A stretch of DNA of 5,270 nt, from positions 4,150 through 9,419 of the forward strand of contig DLXW01000369.1 in the NCBI GenBank assembly GCA_003448685.1, given 5' to 3'. The stretch's first letter is position 1, and each line of letters starts with the position of its first letter. The notes beneath the pieces were generated by a model, which ran no database searches, was not told the origin of the DNA, and saw nothing but the letters and a program-made list of their open reading frames with translations. Position numbers and translations under genes: made by a program. The DNA comes from Cyanothece sp. UBA12306 (lineage in GTDB: Bacteria > Cyanobacteriota > Cyanobacteriia > Cyanobacteriales > Microcystaceae). This document shows, in pieces, positions 1 to 5,270 of the stretch.

Positions 1-34
1 CCCCAATATTTTCGAGATCTCGAAAATATTGGGG
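1..34. repeat. Perfect 34-bp palindrome at the window edge
   Basis: The first 34 bases equal their own reverse complement, centred between 17 and 18 in GAGATCTC, with no spacer. The right arm (18-34) encodes LENIGG, a conserved stretch of cellulose-synthase-like enzymes, so it is native gene sequence. The left arm (1-17) is its inverted copy and encodes PQYFR, where the family usually has an RRxx-type sequence. The palindrome starts exactly at base 1 and may extend further left. It may be a fold-back junction or assembly artefact at a contig end, or a real inverted duplication. Confidence 0.9.
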
Positions 35-1257
35 GTTTTGTCACAGAATCTTTGTCTGAGGATTATTTTACCGGAATTATGTTAGATTCCCAAGGTCAAC
101 GAGTGATTTATCTTGATGAAAATCTGAGCGCAGGTTTGGCCGCAGAAAGCTTAAATGATTATATTGGACAGTATCAAAGGTGGTTGATGGGAAGTTTGCA
201 AGCTTTTTTTATTCAAGCTAATCCTCTCACCCTTTCAGGACTAAAGTTTCCTCAACGTATCGCCCACATGGGAAATCTTGTTTTCTGGTTAACGGGTTTT
301 CCTCGTTTGCTAACTTTGTTTGTCCCCATTATCTGCGGTTTAGCTTCTATTTTTCCGATTATTATTACCCCTGATGAGTGGCTTTATTTTTTATTTTTAC
401 CCCATTTATTGTTATTATTATCCCTGCATTGGTTAAGCGATCGCTCTTCATCATTTTTTCTGTCGGAAGTTTACACGGTTGTCCATACTATTCCCTTTAG
501 CTTGACAGCAATTCAAACTTTGCTTAGACCTTTTTCTCGGGGTTTTCTCGTCACACCAAAAGGCTTTTTTTCTCAAAGGTTTCGGGTTAATAGTTGGCTA
601 ACTATTCCCTTGGGTTTACTGTGGTTAGGTAATGGGATAACTTTAGTTAATTTTATCTGGCAACGCACCTATAATCGGGAGATGTTCAAATCTTCATTTT
701 CGGGAATGTCTCAAGGAACGGCAAATCTTTTAATTTTTTGGTGGGTTTACAATCTTATTTTCTTAGGACTAGCAATTATCGCTTGTATTGATCCTCCCAA
801 GTCAGAAAACTGGGAATGGTTTCAATTTAAACGGCCGATAATTTTGATTTGGGGTAATAGTAAAATTAAAGCTATGACCCATCTAGTTTCTGAAAAAGGT
901 ACTCGTATTCAATTCAATCATAAATTAGGAAAAAAATTAGATCTTTCCTCCGGTGATTTTGTCAGTATTGAAATTTTGCTCAATGAGTGGCCAGGAAACC
1001 TTAAATTACAGGGAAAAGTTGCTAAAATTTTTAGCAATAAAGATAATTTTTTAACAGAAATTGAGGTCGACTTTGAAGCCATTACTTCTCAACAGTATCG
1101 TCATTTGGTAGAACTACTTTTTTGTCGTCCTGGACAATGGTTACGACGATATCATCCCAATGAACTGCAAACACTTATAATTTTATTTAAACGGATACTA
1201 CGACCTCGCTTTTTTATGACTAATGATCAAGCAATTGATGCTATTCCTATTCGCTAA
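1..1257 (+). CDS. BcsA/cellulose-synthase-like family 2 glycosyltransferase, C-terminal part (5' end missing)
   Basis: Membrane processive glycosyltransferase that would polymerise a UDP-sugar (UDP-glucose if it is a true cellulose synthase) and pass the glucan through the cytoplasmic membrane. Residues are counted from codon 1 at base 1; 418 codons remain. Seen: IGGFVTES followed by SED (19-21) in place of the usual TED; the QxxRW motif as QYQRW (57-61); the gating-loop motif FLVTPKG (182-188); four or more hydrophobic spans near 89-122, 126-144, 198-221 and 241-263; and a PilZ-like domain at about 276-377. The first in-frame start, TTG at 52, cannot be the true start because conserved family sequence lies before it. 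The N-terminal membrane part and the DxD-type catalytic motifs are outside the window. The PilZ domain lacks a clear RxxxR, and LVSEKG stands where [DN]xSxxG is expected, so c-di-GMP control is doubtful. The gene converges on the next one and overlaps it by 11 bp. Substrate is inferred, so no symbol is given. Confidence 0.9.
   Translation, partial: PQYFRDLENIGGFVTESLSEDYFTGIMLDSQGQRVIYLDENLSAGLAAESLNDYIGQYQRWLMGSLQAFFIQANPLTLSGLKFPQRIAHMGNLVFWLTGFPRLLTLFVPIICGLASIFPIIITPDEWLYFLFLPHLLLLLSLHWLSDRSSSFFLSEVYTVVHTIPFSLTAIQTLLRPFSRGFLVTPKGFFSQRFRVNSWLTIPLGLLWLGNGITLVNFIWQRTYNREMFKSSFSGMSQGTANLLIFWWVYNLIFLGLAIIACIDPPKSENWEWFQFKRPIILIWGNSKIKAMTHLVSEKGTRIQFNHKLGKKLDLSSGDFVSIEILLNEWPGNLKLQGKVAKIFSNKDNFLTEIEVDFEAITSQQYRHLVELLFCRPGQWLRRYHPNELQTLIILFKRILRPRFFMTNDQAIDAIPIR
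437..444. repeat. HIP1 octamer GCGATCGC
   Basis: An exact copy of the highly iterated palindrome of many cyanobacterial genomes, lying inside the glycosyltransferase gene. I saw only one full copy in the window, so it supports a cyanobacterial origin only modestly. It has no assigned function here. Confidence 0.7.
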
Positions 1258-2863
1258 TTTTATAGTTAATATGATTAAGCTCAATTTTCCATAATCCAAT
1301 ATAATGATCAGATGGGATTGGTTTAGCTTTTACTCCTGATTGATTTTCTAGACTTTCTCTCAATTCATCTGAGGGGTTGAGCAAAAAAATATTTCTAAAT
1401 TTATCAGGAATTTTGTAGCCTTTTTCTTCAGATAATAGCTGTAGTTTTACATCTGGTTTAAGCAAGTAACTTAAGGCCATTATGTTACCAGGGTGATAAC
1501 TTTGATCATTACTAATTAATAAGGGATAATTTGTGGCATTAATTATTTGAGAAACCAGAGGAAGATCGCTACTAATATATTTACTCCATGAGGTATCAGA
1601 TTGACTATTAATAGTGCAAGAAATAACTCCACTAGAAAAAATCATTATTGTTATTACTGACCAAATATTGATGGGATTAGTATTATGTTTAATTAACTTA
1701 CCAGATAATAAATAAGCAACAGCTAAATCAATAGCAACAACAGAGGGAGTTAGATATCTAAGAGAAATAGAACGAATACCTCCCCAGAGTAAATCAGGAA
1801 TAAATAAGAAAACTAATTGAATTATAATTAAAGCAAAAATTAATTCCCAAGATTTTGGAGAAGTATTTTTGTAGAGGAAATAAAGAGCATAAACTACTAA
1901 TAGCAAAACACCAAAAACGACTAAATAGGTCAACAAATTATAAAATCTCCAATCTAAATCAAAAAATATTCTAGTGAGATTTAGTCCTAAATTTTGAAAT
2001 AAAAGTAAATTAGAAACCGTTGATTCTCTTGTCCAGCTTGTAGCTGTTTCATACTGTTCATAATTACCGAAAAACACTAAAATCCAAGGGATAAAAGTAA
2101 TGAAAGAAATTAATAACGCTAATCCTTGTAAAATAATTATTTTAGTAATACGAAATCCTTGGGCAAAAATTAAATAAACGATCTGAGAAATAATCACAAA
2201 AATGCTCACTAACGAAGTATATAAACTCAACATTGTTGAAAGTGAATAGATCCCCCAAAACAGATAGTCTTTTTTTTGTAAATTTACCTTGTTTTTTGTT
2301 AGTTTGATTGCTCTTAATAAAGATGAATTTGATAAAATCAGAAAAACTGTCCATAAAGCATATTCTCTTGCTTCTTGAGCATAAAGAACAAAAAAAGGAG
2401 AAATAGCAACTAAAATTATGGTTATAATACCTACTAAATGTAGGCCAAATAATTCCCAAGAAAACCAAGAAATTGCTGGCAATATTAATAAACTAACAAA
2501 AGCAGAAAAACTTCTAATAATAGTAATTGAATCGCCGAAAAACTGTCGCCAATATCTGACCAAAGTATAATACAATGGGGGGTGATGGGGATCATCTTTT
2601 GCTAGAATATTTAAGGTATCAGCTAAAGTTTTATTGGGATTAAGATGGAGATAGTATTGTAAAGTATCTACTCCAATTATTTTACCCGTAAAGACATTAG
2701 TTTTCCATTGATCCCAACCATAACCATTGATGTGTAAAGTGGTATATATTTCATCATGCCAATAAACTTTATTGTCGAGATTTACAAAGCGTAAAAATAT
2801 CCCAATAATTACAATAATAATCATCGTTAGATAAAGATATCTTTGAGACTTTTTAGCTTTCAT
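1247..2863 (-). CDS. GT39/ArnT-like polytopic membrane glycosyltransferase
   Basis: Predicted GT-C fold enzyme that moves a sugar from a polyprenyl-phosphate carrier to a lipid, glycan or protein outside the cytoplasmic membrane; donor and acceptor cannot be read from sequence. At 538 residues it fits bacterial PMT_2/ArnT-like proteins. Seen: an N-terminal span (about 9-24), then the first loop with the acidic catalytic-type motif WHDE (35-38); DPHHPPLYY (91-99), typical of the family; SPFFVLYAQEAREY (155-168); further hydrophobic spans near 117-135, 142-161, 171-185, 204-233, 242-265, 311-331, 340-356, 371-389 and 399-416; RYLTP (369-373); and a soluble C-terminal region from about 420. I chose ATG at 2863. 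Two TTG codons lie 9 and 12 bases upstream in frame, at 2872 and 2875, and would add three or four residues; no site shows a clear Shine-Dalgarno. The gene is AT-rich (12 G/C in bases 1801-1860). It ends in TAG inside the last codons of the converging gene. Confidence 0.85.
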   Translation of the reverse strand: MKAKKSQRYLYLTMIIIVIIGIFLRFVNLDNKVYWHDEIYTTLHINGYGWDQWKTNVFTGKIIGVDTLQYYLHLNPNKTLADTLNILAKDDPHHPPLYYTLVRYWRQFFGDSITIIRSFSAFVSLLILPAISWFSWELFGLHLVGIITIILVAISPFFVLYAQEAREYALWTVFLILSNSSLLRAIKLTKNKVNLQKKDYLFWGIYSLSTMLSLYTSLVSIFVIISQIVYLIFAQGFRITKIIILQGLALLISFITFIPWILVFFGNYEQYETATSWTRESTVSNLLLFQNLGLNLTRIFFDLDWRFYNLLTYLVVFGVLLLVVYALYFLYKNTSPKSWELIFALIIIQLVFLFIPDLLWGGIRSISLRYLTPSVVAIDLAVAYLLSGKLIKHNTNPINIWSVITIMIFSSGVISCTINSQSDTSWSKYISSDLPLVSQIINATNYPLLISNDQSYHPGNIMALSYLLKPDVKLQLLSEEKGYKIPDKFRNIFLLNPSDELRESLENQSGVKAKPIPSDHYIGLWKIELNHINYKISE

Positions 2864-2894
2864 TAAATTCAACAAATTTATTATTAATTATCTA

Positions 2895-2975
2895 ATTTTA
2901 GCCTCAATTATGGGTTATACAAAACTTATAATCTAAAAAGAAGTGCATATAAGCTCATAAAAAACATTTTAGCCT
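2895..2975. repeat. Pair of 10-bp direct repeats ATTTTAGCCT
   Basis: ATTTTAGCCT occurs at 2895-2904 and again at 2966-2975 in the 171-bp gap between the protease stop and the glycosyltransferase start. Spacing is 71 bp. The copies could be binding sites upstream of the glycosyltransferase gene, but in DNA this AT-rich two copies may be chance. Confidence 0.3.
2907..2935 (-). promoter_or_regulatory. Weak candidate promoter for the GT39-like gene
   Basis: On the minus strand CATAAT (2912-2907, five of six matches to the -10 consensus) lies 17 bases from TAGATT (2935-2930, three of six to the -35). Transcription would start near 2900, leaving a leader of about 37 bases before ATG at 2863. Another -10-like TATAAG lies at 2930-2925. 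In such AT-rich DNA these matches are weak evidence. The same gap shows no convincing terminator after the protease gene, so read-through from it is possible. Confidence 0.2.
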
Positions 2976-3034
2976 ATACACACTTATTAATTCTAGCTGA
3001 TAAGTTTGTAGAACTTAGTTATGTTAAAATCTAA

Positions 3035-4054
3035 TTAACTTAAACGGTTAGAATTTTTCCGAGATTTTTTCGCCAATTTCCGTTTAAACAAAGTCCCAAA
3101 ACCAATTGCTGCACCTGAACCAAGAATAGTCAAAGGTTCTGGTACAGTACCAATTGTGTCTTGAATGAAATCATTAAACAGGGAAACACGAACATCCCCA
3201 CCCAATTCACCAAAACTACCGTTAAGTCCTGAAAGAGAATCACCTACCCCCAATGTAGCACTGAAAGAGGTAACTCCGGCGATTTTTCCGTCGATAAAAG
3301 TTGATCCACCAGAATCTCCAGGTCCGGTCATAACTTCATTAAGTCCTAATCCCAAATCAGATGATCCTGGAGCAATTAAGTCTAAAGTATTATTAGCTTG
3401 TAAACCACTATCAAAGTCATAGATCATGACATTGGCAGAAACATCACTGAAAAAATCTGACCCAACTCCATCATAAACATTTTGACCATGACGTTTGGTT
3501 CCAGAATTAATGGTATAACCGGTAGTTCCTGTCCCAGAAAGTCCAAAACCTACCTTAGCATCAGATATCGCGCCAATTTCGCCACTACCAGTATAAATCT
3601 CGTAGGTAGGAACAAAATCAGCTATCTGATCGAGTTCTACAATAGCTAGATCAACCCCCAGTAAAATATCACCATTCCAGAGCGGATGGGTAGTAATGTT
3701 AACTACATTGCCAACGGAGAGACCATCATCAGTGTTCCATGCAAGGGTAGCACTGTTGACATTAATGTTGCCAAAATTATCGGTAACACAATGTCCAGCA
3801 GTCAGAGCATGGGTTGCAGAAATTCTCGAAGCAGTACATCGAGAATTTCCATTTAAAATTAAGTCTCCCACCCCATCGAGATCAACTCCGTTGACTACTT
3901 TTCCAGGAGTACCGAGATACAAGGGATCATTGGGATTAGGACCAGCTACCGTGTAAGCTTTAGCCACTTCGGACAAACCTGATAGGGTGAGGCCAGTCGC
4001 TAGGGAAACCATGAAGACAGGAATGTTTTTGAGCATTTTTGGTTGATTTAACAT
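3035..4054 (-). CDS. Secreted S1-family serine protease with PEP-CTERM sorting signal
   Basis: Predicted extracytoplasmic chymotrypsin-fold peptidase sorted to the surface by exosortase. Seen in 339 residues: an N-terminal signal peptide with a hydrophobic core at about 11-28 and likely cleavage after AKA (31-33); the histidine motif TAGHC (H88); the aspartate in DLAIVEL (D135); the serine motif GDSGG (S248). The only two cysteines, C73 and C89, sit where chymotrypsin has its Cys42-Cys58 disulfide next to the catalytic histidine. The C-terminus has VPEP (304-307), a short hydrophobic helix (308-323) and a basic tail starting KRK: a standard PEP-CTERM signal. The residue six before the catalytic serine, aligned with trypsin Asp189, is Met242, so trypsin-like Arg/Lys specificity is not expected. 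ATG at 4054 is used; a second ATG at 4036 (MLKNIP) gives a more compact signal peptide and a longer leader. Neither has a clear Shine-Dalgarno. Base composition is richer than next door (26 G/C in 3541-3600). Targets are unknown. Confidence 0.92.
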   Translation of the reverse strand: MLNQPKMLKNIPVFMVSLATGLTLSGLSEVAKAYTVAGPNPNDPLYLGTPGKVVNGVDLDGVGDLILNGNSRCTASRISATHALTAGHCVTDNFGNINVNSATLAWNTDDGLSVGNVVNITTHPLWNGDILLGVDLAIVELDQIADFVPTYEIYTGSGEIGAISDAKVGFGLSGTGTTGYTINSGTKRHGQNVYDGVGSDFFSDVSANVMIYDFDSGLQANNTLDLIAPGSSDLGLGLNEVMTGPGDSGGSTFIDGKIAGVTSFSATLGVGDSLSGLNGSFGELGGDVRVSLFNDFIQDTIGTVPEPLTILGSGAAIGFGTLFKRKLAKKSRKNSNRLS

Positions 4055-4071
4055 ATTTGAGTTTTGGGGAC

Positions 4072-4100
4072 ATTATAGTCGATCAAAGTACATAATGCAA
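4072..4100 (-). promoter_or_regulatory. Sigma-70-type promoter of the PEP-CTERM protease gene
   Basis: On the minus strand a perfect TATAAT (4077-4072) lies exactly 17 bases after TTGCAT (4100-4095), which keeps the TTG of the -35 consensus. Transcription would start near 4065, only about 11 bases before ATG at 4054 and about 29 before ATG at 4036. The very short leader means either near-leaderless translation or use of the second ATG. Confidence 0.55.
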
Positions 4101-4469
4101 CCTAATTAAATCCAGGACATTGATAAATTTTAAAATGAATTCATAGCTTGATTATAAATCTGTTGATTATTAATTGTACATAGCACTATACAATAAAGTC
4201 CAAAAAACACTTGTTCAAGACTTAATGTTTATGGAGATTATCTTAACATAACTGAAATTACTTATAAGCTTTTTTATAAATGATTGCAGACTTAGTAATT
4301 TTTTTGATGCCTTTAGTTATTTTCACTGAAAATTCAAGTAAATTTATTATTTAAAGTAGCATTAATACAGATGCTTTAAAAAAAATAATATGTTTTAATT
4401 ATAAATAAAGAAGTTCAGTTTTTTGTCCACTAACTGATTAATAATATTTGTTCATAGTTTTCCATTTAA

Positions 4470-4502
4470 ACCTTCCTACCCCAATTAGGATGGTAGTTTT
4501 TT
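4470..4502 (+). terminator. Terminator-like hairpin in the Calx-beta leader
   Basis: ACCTTCCTA (4470-4478) pairs with TAGGATGGT (4486-4494) around a seven-base loop, CCCCAAT, with one T-T mismatch in nine pairs. A short AG spacer and six T residues (4497-4502) follow. This is the shape of an intrinsic terminator on the plus strand, yet no plus-strand gene precedes it here; the nearest ends at 1257. It lies 73 bases before the Calx-beta start and might end a leader or a small RNA. Confidence 0.5.
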
Positions 4503-4520
4503 GTATTTTTTAACTACCAT
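4490..4520 (+). promoter_or_regulatory. Alternative hairpin overlapping the terminator stem
   Basis: ATGGTAGTT (4490-4498) is perfectly complementary to AACTACCAT (4512-4520), giving a nine-pair stem with a 13-base T-rich loop. Its left arm shares bases 4490-4494 with the right arm of the upstream terminator-like stem and takes in two bases of the T tract. The two structures therefore cannot form together. It could act as an antiterminator, or simply be a DNA palindrome bound by a protein. Confidence 0.4.
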
Positions 4521-4563
4521 TAAACCCCAGCTTTTTGAGTTCCTAAGATAATTTTATTCAATT

Positions 4564-4568
4564 GAGGT
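4564..4568 (+). promoter_or_regulatory. Ribosome binding site of the Calx-beta gene
   Basis: GAGGT lies seven bases before ATG at 4576. An in-frame TAA directly precedes the ATG (4573-4575), so this start is firmly fixed and the protein cannot extend further upstream. Confidence 0.75.
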
Positions 4569-4575
4569 AAATTAA

Positions 4576-5270
4576 ATGCCATTTTCTTATATCGAGTTTT
4601 CTGAAGCAGTTTATAGTGCTTGGGAAAACGATGGAACTAACCGAGTAGCTATTACTTTAACACGTACTGGCGATCTCAGTAATAGTGTCTATATGGATTT
4701 AGAAATCCTAGGGAATAATATTAATAATGTCGGTCCTTTGGGAATGCTACCGGTTTATTTTGCCACAGGAGAAGATACCACTACAGTTTATCTTGATCTT
4801 TTTGATGACAATTTTGTTGAAGGTACCGAGACAGTTTCTTTATCCTTAGTCAATTATGACCCTAATCAAGTAGCATTGGGAACCCAAGGTACTGCAACTC
4901 TCAATGTTTTTGATGATGAAGTTTCCTATATTGAGTTTTCTGAGACAGTTTTCACCGCATGGGAAAATGAACAAACTGGCCAAGCAGAAATTACCCTAAC
5001 CCGTAGTGGTAATCTCAATAGTGATAGTTTAGGTAACAATAACACCGCGACTCTCGAAGTTCGCGATGATGAGACTTCCTATATTGAGTTTAGCGATGTT
5101 AACTATCTTGCTTGGGAAAATGACTTCAACTTCAACTCTCCTTTCCCTGACCAAGCAGAAATTACTCTAACTCGAACTGGAGATACCTATAATTCAGTTT
5201 CAACTCAGGTAGAAGTGTTAGATCCGATGGGTTATTCCATGGGACTGTTCAATGTAGACTTCATGATGAA
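4576..5270 (+). CDS. Calx-beta repeat protein, N-terminal part (3' end outside window)
   Basis: Frame open from ATG 4576 to the window end: 231 codons plus two bases, no stop. The protein begins with a Calx-beta domain from residue 4, with no signal peptide or membrane span. Calx-beta domains are calcium-binding immunoglobulin-like beta sandwiches; in cyanobacteria they build large extracellular proteins, often with RTX-type repeats and export by type I secretion through a C-terminal signal. That end is not visible, so secretion is inferred. Seen: three repeat starts with SYIEFS at 4-9, 117-122 and 168-173, each followed by an AWEN motif and an ITLTR strand; VEGTETVSLSL (81-91), the family's hallmark, in repeat 1; and DDE (113-115, 164-166) at repeat ends, where calcium ligands commonly lie. 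Repeat lengths are 113, 51 and over 64 residues; repeat 2 lacks the middle of the domain. The gene is divergent from the protease gene. Function may be adhesion or matrix structure; this is a guess. Confidence 0.88.
   Translation, partial: MPFSYIEFSEAVYSAWENDGTNRVAITLTRTGDLSNSVYMDLEILGNNINNVGPLGMLPVYFATGEDTTTVYLDLFDDNFVEGTETVSLSLVNYDPNQVALGTQGTATLNVFDDEVSYIEFSETVFTAWENEQTGQAEITLTRSGNLNSDSLGNNNTATLEVRDDETSYIEFSDVNYLAWENDFNFNSPFPDQAEITLTRTGDTYNSVSTQVEVLDPMGYSMGLFNVDFMM
4585..4923 (+). repeat. Calx-beta repeat 1 (complete, 113 residues)
   Basis: Residues 4-116 run from SYIEFSE to the DDEV boundary and contain every expected strand, including the VEGTETVSLSL hallmark. It serves as the reference for the other copies. 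Confidence 0.85.
4924..5076 (+). repeat. Calx-beta repeat 2 (internally deleted, 51 residues)
   Basis: Residues 117-167 keep the repeat start (SYIEFSETVFTAWEN, then ITLTRSGNL) and the repeat end (NTATLEVRDDE). Relative to repeat 1, about 62 residues (186 bases, in frame) are missing between them, including the EGTE motif. The junction falls near 5019-5036. Confidence 0.8.
5077..5270 (+). repeat. Calx-beta repeat 3 (cut by window end)
   Basis: Residues 168-231 begin SYIEFSDVNYLAWEN and reach the second strand (ITLTRTGD) and beyond. Compared with repeat 2 there are about six extra residues (within DFNFNSPFPD) between AWEN and the ITLTR strand. It continues past the strand where repeat 2 is broken, so this copy may be full length. 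Confidence 0.75.

Larger units (their letters stand above)
4055..4575. other. AT-rich divergent intergenic region of 521 bp
   Basis: This region separates the start of the protease gene (minus) from the start of the Calx-beta gene (plus). It holds the protease promoter at its left end and the hairpins and ribosome binding site of the Calx-beta leader at its right end. Between about 4101 and 4465 I found no supportable gene, only short AT-rich motifs such as TTGATTAT at 4148-4155 and again at 4163-4170. No convincing plus-strand promoter for the Calx-beta gene stands out. Confidence 0.75.

Noticed and set aside
1..34. Palindrome as an insertion-sequence end or terminator
   Set aside because: No transposase, target-site duplication or T tract accompanies it, and its right half is ordinary coding sequence of the glycosyltransferase.
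52..54. TTG as the start codon of the first gene
   Set aside because: The frame is open back to base 1, and the residues before it (IGGFVTES) are conserved in cellulose-synthase-like enzymes, so this codon is internal.
2142..2468. Minus-strand 108-codon open frame
   Set aside because: It lies wholly inside the GT39-like gene in another frame; the low-complexity Phe/Ser/Lys-rich product matches no family I know.
2876..3034. Terminator after the protease gene
   Set aside because: I looked for a stem followed by a T tract on the minus strand; only five-base stems such as CTTAT/ATAAG were found, too weak to call.
3165..3422. Plus-strand 85-codon open frame
   Set aside because: It is antisense to the well-supported serine protease gene, and its Pro/Ser-rich product is a translation shadow.
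3696..3956. Plus-strand 86-codon open frame
   Set aside because: It is antisense to the protease coding region around the catalytic histidine; its product shows no recognisable domain.
4148..4170. TTGATTAT direct repeats with 15-base spacing as an operator or CRISPR/iteron-like array
   Set aside because: There are only two short AT-rich copies with no further units, so no array or defined site is supported.
4280..4354. Small plus-strand ORF of 24 codons with a hydrophobic start (MIADLVIFLMPLVIF)
   Set aside because: It looks like a possible small membrane peptide or toxin, but there is no ribosome binding site or clear promoter, and short frames of this kind arise by chance in AT-rich DNA.

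Overview
The window looks like a stretch of low-GC cyanobacterial chromosome carrying cell-surface and exopolysaccharide genes. Three things point that way: a full HIP1 octamer (GCGATCGC) inside the first gene, a PEP-CTERM protein with the tail form common in cyanobacteria, and a Calx-beta protein of the sort common in cyanobacteria. Genus cannot be settled from the sequence; a unicellular or colonial low-GC lineage is only a guess.

Layout. (1) Positions 1-1257, plus strand: the C-terminal part of a membrane-bound family 2 glycosyltransferase of the BcsA/cellulose-synthase type, ending in a degenerate PilZ-like domain. The reading frame is open to the first base, and family motifs lie upstream of the first possible start codon, so the gene is cut by the window edge. 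The first 34 bases form a perfect palindrome whose left half does not fit the family, which hints at a fold-back junction at a contig end. (2) Positions 1247-2863, minus strand: an AT-rich, multi-membrane-span GT39/ArnT-like glycosyltransferase that converges on gene 1 and overlaps it by 11 bp. (3) Positions 3035-4054, minus strand: a secreted S1-family serine protease with signal peptide, complete catalytic triad and PEP-CTERM sorting tail, preceded by a good sigma-70-type promoter. (4) Positions 4055-4575: a 521-bp AT-rich divergent intergenic region whose last part holds a terminator-like hairpin and an overlapping alternative hairpin, followed by a good ribosome binding site. (5) Positions 4576-5270, plus strand: the N-terminal part of a Calx-beta repeat protein that runs off the window; its second repeat has lost its middle.

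How they fit together. All four products are predicted to act in or outside the cytoplasmic membrane: polysaccharide synthesis and export (gene 1), transfer of sugar from a lipid carrier (gene 2), a surface-sorted protease (gene 3) and a calcium-dependent extracellular repeat protein (gene 4). They are not one operon: orientations alternate, and only genes 2 and 3 share a strand, separated by 171 bp. The grouping is consistent with a cell-envelope or matrix locus, but no dedicated new system can be proven from this window. The observations most worth a second look are the competing hairpins before the Calx-beta gene, the collapsed Calx-beta repeat, the degenerate PilZ domain and the palindrome at the left edge.
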